Notes under the pieces: model-generated
Seen by the model: the letters and a program-made list of their open reading frames with translations, nothing else
Told to the model about the DNA's origin: nothing
The model's database searches: none
Assembly (NCBI GenBank): GCA_038230415.1
Contig: JBBRNH010000031.1
Coordinates: forward strand, 1-55,118
Direction of reading: 5' to 3'
Source of the DNA: JBBRNH01 sp038230415
Lineage (GTDB): Bacteria > Bacteroidota > Bacteroidia > Cytophagales > Spirosomataceae
Length of the DNA: 55,118 nucleotides
Translations under genes and position numbers: made by a program
Shown here: one piece after another, positions 44,083 through 51,557 of the stretch
How positions within the stretch are numbered: position 1 is the first letter of the stretch
How the letters are laid out: every line of letters starts with the position of its first letter

Positions 44083-45318
44083 ATGATTGGCGGTAAATTA
44101 TTCGATTACGAGATCACCCGAAAAATCAAAGCCGGGGGCATGGGCATTGTCTATGAAGCCCGCCGAAGCTGGGGCAAGCGCGAAAAAGTCGCCGTGAAGT
44201 TTCTGCTCGAACAACTCCGCGACGACGAACGCATCCGCCGTCGGTTTATCCGCGAGGCCGAGATTCTGGAAATGCTCAGTCACCCGCGCATCGTCCGTAT
44301 CCTGAATTTGGACCCCGAACGGGATGCCTTCGTGATGGAGTTCGTAGAAGGCAAAACCCTCTCCGAGCAGCTCAAATTCAACCCCCTCACCTACCGCACC
44401 CCCGGCGAAGCGGTGCGGTTTTTCGCGCCCCTGCTCGATGCCTTCGACTACGCCCACCACGTGACCATTGACCTCGGCGGGCGCATCGAGCGGGGCGTGA
44501 TTCACCGCGACATCAAGCCCAGTAATATCATCGTGGAACCCGACGGGCAACCCAAAATTTTGGATTTCGGCATTTCGCGGGTGTCTTCGTTTGAAAGCAC
44601 CCTCACCGACCCCAATATGCAGATGGGATCGGTGGCCTACATGAGTCCCGAACAGATTGTGAACCCGGCCAGTGTGGACTGGCGCAGCGATATTTATTCG
44701 TTAGGCGTGAACCTTTGGGAAATGTTTGTGGGCAAGTCACCTTACCCGCAGGTAACGAGTTTCGACGTTGCCAAGCGGGTGCATGAGAGTATCTGCAAAG
44801 ACCCGCTGCTGCCCCTCGAAGCGGCCATTCCGGGCGGAGTGTCGCCGGATGAACTGCCGTTTCTGCGCCGGGTAGATGCCATTATTGCCCGCGCCACGGC
44901 CAAAGACCCGGCGGGGCGGTATCAGCGGTGTGGCGAGATGAGCGCGGCCCTGATTGCTGCCGCAGCCGTTGCCGTGGCCGATACGGCTGCGGCAGCAATC
45001 GCCCCGGCCCCAATCACCGACCAACCGGCTGCATTCGTTGAACCCGTACCGGCTGCATCGTTGATTGCCGGTGTGTCATCCGTGCCGGCAATCAGCCCGG
45101 AGACCCCGGTAGCCGCCGAAGGACTGCCCGAAATAAAGCCCCTGAAACCGCGCAGTTCGCCCCCGCAGCCGGTGGTGGCCGAGGAGGATGCCGACAAAAA
45201 AACCACCATTCAGCCCACCCGCCCGGCCCGCCACCCGCGCCCGTTGCCAAACCCGTACCACCGGCTCCCGCCGATAACGGACGGTATGCCGGCAATAAAC
45301 CACCCGTTGTGCCGGTAA
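44083..45318 (+). CDS. Ser/Thr protein kinase (Hanks type), probably truncated by frameshift
   Basis: A 411-residue Hanks-type kinase. The glycine loop is at 15-26 (KIKAGGMGIVYEA), Lys39 in VAVK is the ATP lysine, HRDIKPSN contains catalytic Asp143, DFG is at 161-163, and MSPEQ marks the end of the activation segment. A Pro/Ala-rich linker follows the kinase domain (from about 300). The last 30-40 codons read ARHPRPLPNPYHRLPP, unlike the linker, while the -1 frame continues as PPPAPVAKPVPPAPADN and into the Sel1 protein. I therefore think that kinase and Sel1 protein are one gene split by a 1-bp deletion between about 45196 (A7 run) and 45242. It would phosphorylate FHA ligands for T6SS control. 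Confidence 0.85.
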   Translation: MIGGKLFDYEITRKIKAGGMGIVYEARRSWGKREKVAVKFLLEQLRDDERIRRRFIREAEILEMLSHPRIVRILNLDPERDAFVMEFVEGKTLSEQLKFNPLTYRTPGEAVRFFAPLLDAFDYAHHVTIDLGGRIERGVIHRDIKPSNIIVEPDGQPKILDFGISRVSSFESTLTDPNMQMGSVAYMSPEQIVNPASVDWRSDIYSLGVNLWEMFVGKSPYPQVTSFDVAKRVHESICKDPLLPLEAAIPGGVSPDELPFLRRVDAIIARATAKDPAGRYQRCGEMSAALIAAAAVAVADTAAAAIAPAPITDQPAAFVEPVPAASLIAGVSSVPAISPETPVAAEGLPEIKPLKPRSSPPQPVVAEEDADKKTTIQPTRPARHPRPLPNPYHRLPPITDGMPAINHPLCR

Positions 45319-46154
45319 AACCACCCGCCAAGCCAATTTTGCCGGGTGCGCCCGATTCAGTTGTGCCGGATAAGAACGACCAAAAACGCCCCGGACTGCG
45401 CTATGCCCTCATTGGCGGGGCGGTATTGATATTGATTGCTTTAGTGGCCGGGTTTTATTTTATGAATCAGACTGAAACCGGCAAGGCCGGTGCTGATTCA
45501 ACGGCCACCAATCAGAATGAAGCCGCCATTGACACGCTGCTCGATGCGTATTCGTATGCTGATTCGTGCTTTGAAATTGGCGAGAATCATTATTACGGCA
45601 GGAATGGCATCAAACAGAATTTCTCCGAAGCCGCCTACTGGTACCTGAAAGCCGCCGATGCGGGTCAGTCATCGGCCCAGAACAGCATCGGGTACATGTA
45701 CTTCGAGGGGTCGGGTGTGAAACAGAACTACGCAGCCGCCGTGCAGTGGCTCACCAAATCGGCAGCGCAGGCCAACCCGAAAGGACAGAAAAATCTGGCG
45801 TATCTGTACCAGGAAGGTCTGGGGGTCAACAAAGACCTCACCAAAGCATTCGAGCTGTACCGCAAAGCCGCCGAATCGGGCTTAGCCGTGGCCCAGAACA
45901 GTTTAGGCTACCTCTATGATTCGGGGCAGGGGGTAGCCGAAGACAACAAACTGGCCGTATTGTGGTACCGGAAGGCGGCTGACCAGGGCGACAGCAACGG
46001 GCAGTTTAACCTCGGCACTATGTATGAGTTTGGCGAGGGCATTGCGGGCGGTAAGAAAGACCTCGCCGAAGCCAAAAAATGGTATAAAGCCGCGGCCCGG
46101 CAGGAGAATAAAAATGCCCAGGCTACCCTGACCAAAATGGGCGAAACCTGGTAG
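45309..46154 (+). CDS. Membrane-anchored Sel1-repeat protein, probable C-terminal half of the kinase
   Basis: A 281-residue reading starting at GTG 45309. A Pro-rich stretch leads to one membrane helix (about 31-52, YALIGGAVLILIALVAGFYFM), then a periplasmic part with five Sel1-like repeats, such as NFSEAAYWYLKAADAGQSSAQNSIGYMYFEG and KDLTKAFELYRKAAESGLAVAQNSLGYLYDSG (shown in parts). Continuity of the -1 frame upstream of the GTG with a Pro-rich linker suggests that the real start is in the kinase gene. If separate, translation would be coupled by the overlap of 10 bp. Sel1 repeats bind peptides or proteins, so this could be a sensor. Confidence 0.8.
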   Translation: MPVKPPAKPILPGAPDSVVPDKNDQKRPGLRYALIGGAVLILIALVAGFYFMNQTETGKAGADSTATNQNEAAIDTLLDAYSYADSCFEIGENHYYGRNGIKQNFSEAAYWYLKAADAGQSSAQNSIGYMYFEGSGVKQNYAAAVQWLTKSAAQANPKGQKNLAYLYQEGLGVNKDLTKAFELYRKAAESGLAVAQNSLGYLYDSGQGVAEDNKLAVLWYRKAADQGDSNGQFNLGTMYEFGEGIAGGKKDLAEAKKWYKAAARQENKNAQATLTKMGETW

Positions 46155-46193
46155 TAACCCCCAAATCCACACCCAGCACACCCCGATAAACCG

Positions 46194-47351
46194 ATGAACC
46201 TGTCCCTGTCTCTATCCCTGTCCCTGTCCCTGATTTTTTGTAGTTGTTGCTTCGTCTGTACTGCGCTGCACGGGCAGGATGCGCTGTATTTCAGTAACGG
46301 CAACCGGATGGAAGCGAGTTTGACCGGGGCCACGCCCGAAAAAATACTGATTTCACCCGTCAATGGCGGGCGAACCGTGCCGTTGTTCCGGGAGAACGTG
46401 CTGCTGGCGGTCAACAAAAAAGGAAACTACATTCTGATTGCCAATTTGTCGAAAGATACCGAACAGGCCCAAAAACAAATCGCTGATTTTCAGAATGCCC
46501 CACCCCGGAAGGCCACTGTTGACCTGATTCTTCGAACCAATCCGGCACGGGTACTGCCCGCCCTGATCGCCTACGAAAGCGACGACATTATCAATTACCG
46601 GCAACCCGGCACCGGCACGGCGGCCTCGATCAACAAAGGCGCGGTAGCGGCTGTGTTCTACCGCGACGGGCGGCATCAACTCCTGAAACCCCCGACGGAG
46701 GTAGTCGTGGCCCTGAACACCACTCGTGCCGAGGTAGAAAAAGCCGCCGGTTCTGCCGTTGTTGCCCTCGCCAAACCCAAAAAACCCGGTCTGCCCGCGC
46801 CAACCCGCCCGGTGGGTGAACAGGCGAAAACGGGTAATAGCCTGACTCCCGCCGTCACTACTGAGCAGTATAAACAGTACCGGGCCAAATCGCTGCGCCG
46901 GGTGAACGAGTTTGCGGGCTACCTCGACATCATTGCCGACAAAACCACCTCGGCCCGTGAGAAAGACCGCGCCATCGCGCAGGCCGTAAAGTTATTTCTG
47001 CCCGAAGCGACCATCGAAGTAACCTCGGCCAACCGGCCCGGTTCGCGCCGGTTGCCGGTGGCCGACTACCTCAACCGGCTGAAACTCATTCCCTATCAGT
47101 CGGTGGACATCGAATGGACGGAGATTCACTACGTGAAGGAACTCACCCAGGCCGCCGACGGTAATTACTACGGCCTGATAACGGGGCAGCAAACCTTTGT
47201 GGGCTACGGGGCCGATGGCGAACCGGCCTACAGCGACGTGACCCGGAAAAACGTGCGGGTCAAACTCCAGGCGTTCACCAAAGACGTGGGCGGGGAGTCG
47301 GAAATCGGCTGGGAAGTGCTGCTCGGCAATATCAATTTAGGCGTTAAGTAG
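46194..47351 (+). CDS. Exported protein of unknown function (repeat-built signal peptide)
   Basis: A 385-residue protein that I do not recognise. The signal peptide (about 1-27) begins with alternating Leu-Ser, encoded by a TCCCTG hexanucleotide repeat at 46203-46232. The mature part starts with GQDALYFSNGNRMEASLTG and is beta-rich; two similar sections (about 29-75 and 110-165) each contain I-x-Y/F-x-N/S and VPL or TAA motifs and resemble each other. A central Pro-rich linker (about 195-215) precedes a helix-rich C-terminal half (about 222-385). It follows the Sel1 gene by 39 bp and belongs to the block. It could be one of the missing outer parts of the T6SS or a sensor ligand. Confidence 0.65.
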   Translation: MNLSLSLSLSLSLIFCSCCFVCTALHGQDALYFSNGNRMEASLTGATPEKILISPVNGGRTVPLFRENVLLAVNKKGNYILIANLSKDTEQAQKQIADFQNAPPRKATVDLILRTNPARVLPALIAYESDDIINYRQPGTGTAASINKGAVAAVFYRDGRHQLLKPPTEVVVALNTTRAEVEKAAGSAVVALAKPKKPGLPAPTRPVGEQAKTGNSLTPAVTTEQYKQYRAKSLRRVNEFAGYLDIIADKTTSAREKDRAIAQAVKLFLPEATIEVTSANRPGSRRLPVADYLNRLKLIPYQSVDIEWTEIHYVKELTQAADGNYYGLITGQQTFVGYGADGEPAYSDVTRKNVRVKLQAFTKDVGGESEIGWEVLLGNINLGVK

Positions 47352-47368
47352 TAAGCAACCCTACAACT

Positions 47369-48460
47369 CTACAACCGGCCACCGCCACAGCGCACCGCCC
47401 GTTCGGTTTTGGCCCGTTCGTCGCCCGCCGTTGCGCCCCGGCCCCAGGCCTGGCAGGCGGCAGCGGGGTTGCCGGTCAGCAAGTAGGCCCGCCCCAGCAG
47501 CCAGTACAGGTCATCAACCGACGCGTCGAGGTCTTCGGCCCGTTTCAGGGCGGTCAGGGCCTGATCGGGCTGTTTTTGCTGGAGATAATACAGCCCCAGA
47601 TTGCGGTGCGCCCAGGCGTTCCGGTCGTTTTGCCGCAGCGACTGATTAATCAACGGCAGGGCTTCGGCGTTGCGACTCAGCAGTAATAACAGATACGCTT
47701 TGTTGTTGCGGTAAAAGGGCTGGGCGGGTTGCGCGTCAATGGCCCGGTCAATCAGGGGCAGGGCCTGGGCGGGTTTGCCCTGCCGGGCCAGAATCAAACC
47801 CAAATTGTTGAGTGATTCGGGTTGTTTGGGATTGATGGTCAGGGCTTTGCGGAAATCAGCTTCGGCGGGGGCGTATTGTTTCTGGTTAAAAAACAGGCTG
47901 CCCCGGTTGGTAAGGGCTTCGGCATTGGCGGGGCTGAGTTGCAGGGCGCGGTCGTAGGCGGCCTGCGCGTCGGCGGGGCGGTGAAGTTGCCCGAAGGTAT
48001 CGCCGAGCCGGGTCTGGTAAAAGGTCGAATCGCGGTAGGTTTTCCCGATGCGCTGCAAATCCTGCAAGCTGCCGGGTGCGTCGCCGGTTTCGAGCCGGAC
48101 TTCGGCCCGGTTCAGGTAAGCGGGTTCAAAATCCGGCTCGGTTTCCAGGGCGCGGGTATAGTCGGCGAGGGCGGCCTCGCGGTTGCCGTTGCGGAAGTGG
48201 GCCAGCCCCCGGTTGTTGAAGGCATCGGCAAAATCAGGTTTTTTCGTCAGTGCTTCGGTATAAAACCGGATGGCTTCGGTGTACTCGCGCTTTTGGAGTT
48301 GGGCATTGCCTTTGAGAAAAAACTGCGCGGCCTCGGCAGTGCGGTCAGTGCAGGAGACATGGACAATGGACAATGTACAATGGATAATGTACAATCCTGC
48401 CCAGCGAACGGTTGCCGTGAAATTGCCGTTGCGGGATAGTGTTTTAGCCAATACAACCAT
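47369..48460 (-). CDS. TPR-repeat lipoprotein
   Basis: A 363-residue tetratricopeptide-repeat protein. Around nine TPR units follow each other: FLKGNAQLQKREYTEAIRFY, AYLNRAEVRLETGDAPGSL, ALTNRGSLFFNQKQYAPAEADF, SLNNLGLILARQGKPAQALPL and AHRNLGLYYLQQKQPDQAL are clear. The N-terminus (MVVLAKTLSRNGNFTATVRWAG...) contains a hydrophobic stretch and a Cys in IVHVSC that looks like a lipobox; the stretch from about residue 20 is encoded by ACAATGGA/ATTGTACA-type repeats. The start at 48460 lies at the edge of a 14-bp tandem repeat. TPR proteins mediate complex assembly; link to the T6SS is positional only. It ends 17 bp from the convergent gene stop at 47351. Confidence 0.75.
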   Translation of the reverse strand: MVVLAKTLSRNGNFTATVRWAGLYIIHCTLSIVHVSCTDRTAEAAQFFLKGNAQLQKREYTEAIRFYTEALTKKPDFADAFNNRGLAHFRNGNREAALADYTRALETEPDFEPAYLNRAEVRLETGDAPGSLQDLQRIGKTYRDSTFYQTRLGDTFGQLHRPADAQAAYDRALQLSPANAEALTNRGSLFFNQKQYAPAEADFRKALTINPKQPESLNNLGLILARQGKPAQALPLIDRAIDAQPAQPFYRNNKAYLLLLLSRNAEALPLINQSLRQNDRNAWAHRNLGLYYLQQKQPDQALTALKRAEDLDASVDDLYWLLGRAYLLTGNPAAACQAWGRGATAGDERAKTERAVRCGGGRL

Positions 48461-48570
48461 CATACATTGTTCATTATACATTGTTCATTATACATTGTTC
48501 ATTATACATTGTTCATTATACATTGTTCATTATACATTGTTCATTATACATTGTTCATCATACATTGTTC
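48459..48570. repeat. Eight 14-bp tandem repeats in a divergent promoter region
   Basis: Eight copies of ATTATACATTGTTC (two with a T to C change at position 3) run from 48459 to 48570, followed by a partial ninth copy. The array lies between the divergent TPR gene and the small gene at 48600 and covers the TPR start region. It is AT-rich and could contain or displace promoters. Confidence 0.9.
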
Positions 48571-48599
48571 ATTATACAGTACACATCACATACCAACAA

Positions 48600-48842
48600 A
48601 TGCGCTATCTCCGCGACATTCCCCACCCGACGCTGAAAATCGGGGTTTATGCCTGGAATCAGAAACACATCGTAAAGATAGAAGCCGGGCCGTTTGAACA
48701 GACTTATAAAGTGGCCGACACCGACCTGACCGACCCCGACGCGGACATCACGGCCCTGCTCGATGCCGATTTTCTGGCCCGCGTTGACCAGCGGTTCCAC
48801 GAGATGGCCGCTGATTGGTATGAGGCAATAGAACGCGGATGA
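48600..48842 (+). CDS. Small conserved-looking protein of unknown function
   Basis: An 80-residue protein that starts MRYLRDIPHPTLKIGVYAWN and contains EAGPFEQTYKVADTDLTDP. The arrangement (short beta-rich N-terminus with a WNxKxIVKxE-like strand, then a helix DADFLARVDQRFHEMAADWYE) resembles a small cytosolic family I recall seeing uncharacterised in Bacteroidota. No signal or membrane segment is seen. The start is the first ATG after the 14-bp repeats, 30 bp downstream. An open frame running 110 codons upstream goes through the repeats and is not real. Confidence 0.6.
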   Translation: MRYLRDIPHPTLKIGVYAWNQKHIVKIEAGPFEQTYKVADTDLTDPDADITALLDADFLARVDQRFHEMAADWYEAIERG

Positions 48843-48919
48843 CGCAGATGGTGCGGATTTTCACGGATTTTTTCTACTAAAACTATCCTGTGTAAATCTG
48901 TACCATCTGCGTCATCCGC
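48835..48919. terminator. Bidirectional hairpin between small gene and TonB receptor gene
   Basis: Arms 48835-48852 and 48902-48919 are perfectly complementary over 18 bp with an AT-rich 49-nt loop. The left arm includes the stop of the small gene, and the right arm ends 9 bp from the receptor stop. Confidence 0.75.
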
Positions 48920-48927
48920 CGGAGTCA

Positions 48928-51342
48928 CTATAACGTAAACTTCACCGCCAGATTCACGATGCGCCCTTCCTGCGGAGCCCAGATGGGCCGAAACGTGGGC
49001 TGCGTGACGGGGCCGCTCACCACAGGTTCGTAGTTGGCCTGGATGATGTTGAACAGGTTTTCGCCGTTGAGCACCAGCCGCCAGTGGTCGTTGTAGTGAT
49101 ACTCGGCGCAGCCCGCAAAAAACCAGTAGTCGCGTACCCGCTGGTTGTTATAGAGGTACTGGCTGCCGACGAAAGCCGCTTCGATACCCAGCCGAAAATG
49201 GTCGTTTTCCCAGGCTAAGGTGGTTGAGACTTTATCCTGCGGGGCAAACGCAATGTACGTCTTGTCGGCGGCACTGCTGCGCCGGGCCAGGGTATGGTTG
49301 TAGCCGAAGTACAGTTCATACGCCTTGTAGTCGAGCCGGACGTAGGTATCCGTCCCCAGACTCCGCAAATCGTAGGGTGCGTTCACCAGCCGGGTGTACA
49401 CACCGAGCGGCCCGGTGGTGTTTTGCGGGTCGAACGTGGCAACCACCGGCGCACCGATATGGGTGTAATAAAAGGCCTGGTCAACCTGCACCGAAAACCC
49501 GCTTTCAAACGATTTCGAGTAGGCAATATCCACGTTGGCTCCCACCGACCGTTCGGGCTTCACCCCGCCCGCATCAATCGGCAGCAGCCGCGGCAGAATC
49601 AGGCTGGCTCCCAATACGGCGGGCGTTTGGTTCACAAACAGGTTGGGTGTTTTGTAGCCGGTACCGACGCTGAACCGGGCCGTCCAGGTGTCAGAGGGCT
49701 TGATTTTCAGGGAGATGCGGGGCAGCAGAAAATCGCCGAAGGTGTTGTGGTGGTCAACCCGCAGCCCGGCCTGCACCGCAATTTTTGGGGCCACCTGCCA
49801 GTCATCCTGCACAAATGCACCGATGGTGTTGTAGCTGAAATTCACAAGCCGGGTGCTGTCGGGGTTTTTGCGAAACTGCTCGACGGTCAGGTTGGCCCCG
49901 CCGATGAACTGGTGCTTACCAACCTGGGTAAAATCAGACGCTTCGAGATAGACCGACGATTGCCGCCCGTCGGAGAGCTTCTGGTAGTCAAGGTTTTTGC
50001 GTTGAAAGTTGCTCACGGCTCCTTTCAGGGTCAGCACGTTGTTGACGCTGGTGTTGTGGCTGGCGTTGAAGTCAACGGTGTGCCGCTGGAGGTCGGTGGT
50101 GTTTTTGTAGGCGTTGGGCTGGCTCCCGTCCAAAGCGGGCAGGTAACCCCCGGCGCGGTGTTCGCTGGTGAAGGTGTAGCCGGCGTTGAGTTTGGTGAAG
50201 GCCGACGGGTTCCAGAAAAAGCGCGGGTGAACCGTAACCTGTTTGATTTCGGGGCTGTCGGTGTAGCCGTCGCCGGTTACGTCAACGGCCTGTTGATTAG
50301 TGTACCCGGCAAAAACCGTCAGGCCGGTTTTGCCCCCGGCGTACCGCTGGGCGTAATAGGCGTTGGCGTTGCTTTCTTTCAGGCCGGAGCGGTTGAGTAA
50401 GGCCGTAAACTGGGGCGTTTCGGCGGTGGGTGTTTTGGATACGATGTTGACCAGCCCGCCGATGGCCCCGCCCCCGTAGAGGGTGGAGACCGAGCCTTTG
50501 ATGATCTCGACCTGTTTGAGGTCTAAGGGCGGAATCTGCAACACGCCGAGGTTGCCCGAAAAGCCTTCGTAGAGCGGCAGTCCGTCGCGCAGAATCTGGG
50601 TGTATTTCGGGTCGAGGCCCTGCATACGGATGGCCGTGTTGCCGTTGACGGGCGAGGTTTTCTGGATGTGGATAATGGAAATATCGCCGAGGATACTGGC
50701 GACGTTACCCGGCACGACCGCACTTTCTTCGTCCATGTCTTCTAATCCCAAAACCTCTACTTTGATCGGCAGGTCTTCGATGCGCGAGTTGGTACGGGTG
50801 GCCGTCACGGTCACTCCGTCCAATTCTTCCTGGGTGGCCCGGAGCAGGACGACCAGTGTATCAGCCACCGTAGCCATAGCCACAACCGTACCGGCGAGAG
50901 TAGTGCTGGCCGTATCGGTGCCGGTAGTTCTGACCGTATCGGGCGGTGATGCGGGTGTTGGTAATGAGTCTGATGCGGGTACTGGGCGTGATGCGGGCAG
51001 GACAATGGTCTGACTGTTGTAGCCAACGGCACTGACGATGAGCGATATGCCGGCAGGAGACCGGGCGGGCAGGGCGGGCATCCGGGCGATTCCGGCGGCA
51101 TCGGTAGCCGCGCCAACAACGGGTTTGGTGGTGGTGCGGATGGTGGCCCCGATTACCGGCTCGCGGGTCAGGCTGTCGGCCACCCGAATCACCCGGCCTG
51201 CCGGTAAGGCCGACCCCGCCGGTAGCGGGCGGGTCTGGGCGGTGGCAACGGCAGCAGCGAACATAAACACGAGCAGGGCAGTAGCCGGGGTACTGAGTCG
51301 GCGGATAACAAACGAAGGTTTCAGGAAGCACGAAGGTTTCAT
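48928..51342 (-). CDS. TonB-dependent outer membrane receptor
   Basis: An 804-residue TonB-dependent receptor of the siderophore/vitamin type, not SusC. A signal peptide (about 1-35) precedes a carboxypeptidase-like domain (about 48-115), here followed by an unusual Ser/Thr/Pro/Ala-rich section of about 45 residues (about 117-165). The plug contains the VTVTATRTNSRIEDLPIKVEVL opening, RMQGLDPKYTQILRDGLPLYEG and IEIIKGSVSTLYGGGAIGGLVNIVSKTP-like motifs. The barrel follows to the C-terminal IVNLAVKFTL. The substrate is not visible; no iron or cobalamin genes are nearby. Divergent from the helicase gene across 215 bp. Confidence 0.92.
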   Translation of the reverse strand: MKPSCFLKPSFVIRRLSTPATALLVFMFAAAVATAQTRPLPAGSALPAGRVIRVADSLTREPVIGATIRTTTKPVVGAATDAAGIARMPALPARSPAGISLIVSAVGYNSQTIVLPASRPVPASDSLPTPASPPDTVRTTGTDTASTTLAGTVVAMATVADTLVVLLRATQEELDGVTVTATRTNSRIEDLPIKVEVLGLEDMDEESAVVPGNVASILGDISIIHIQKTSPVNGNTAIRMQGLDPKYTQILRDGLPLYEGFSGNLGVLQIPPLDLKQVEIIKGSVSTLYGGGAIGGLVNIVSKTPTAETPQFTALLNRSGLKESNANAYYAQRYAGGKTGLTVFAGYTNQQAVDVTGDGYTDSPEIKQVTVHPRFFWNPSAFTKLNAGYTFTSEHRAGGYLPALDGSQPNAYKNTTDLQRHTVDFNASHNTSVNNVLTLKGAVSNFQRKNLDYQKLSDGRQSSVYLEASDFTQVGKHQFIGGANLTVEQFRKNPDSTRLVNFSYNTIGAFVQDDWQVAPKIAVQAGLRVDHHNTFGDFLLPRISLKIKPSDTWTARFSVGTGYKTPNLFVNQTPAVLGASLILPRLLPIDAGGVKPERSVGANVDIAYSKSFESGFSVQVDQAFYYTHIGAPVVATFDPQNTTGPLGVYTRLVNAPYDLRSLGTDTYVRLDYKAYELYFGYNHTLARRSSAADKTYIAFAPQDKVSTTLAWENDHFRLGIEAAFVGSQYLYNNQRVRDYWFFAGCAEYHYNDHWRLVLNGENLFNIIQANYEPVVSGPVTQPTFRPIWAPQEGRIVNLAVKFTL

Positions 51343-51557
51343 GGGGCAAAAGTCGGCAGCAATTCGGTAGCAATCCTGAATCGCTGCCAGTAGGCGCGTT
51401 AATTTCCCGGTTTCGATTGCCGGGACTCATGCAGCCGTCGGCCCGGCTTCCGTTCGTACCTTCGTGGGCGCATACCCAACCAACCGTAGTGCGTGCCTAC
51501 CCAACCCCGGTCATAGGTCATACCGTCGTCACTGAACCCAACTCCGCTCACCGCATC

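Noticed and set aside
48459..48570. Possible CRISPR array
   Set aside because: The 14-bp units are contiguous with no spacers, and no cas genes are present.
49294..50400. 368-codon open frame on the plus strand
   Set aside because: It is antisense to the TonB receptor gene; the composition (Gly/Val-rich) is that of a shadow frame.
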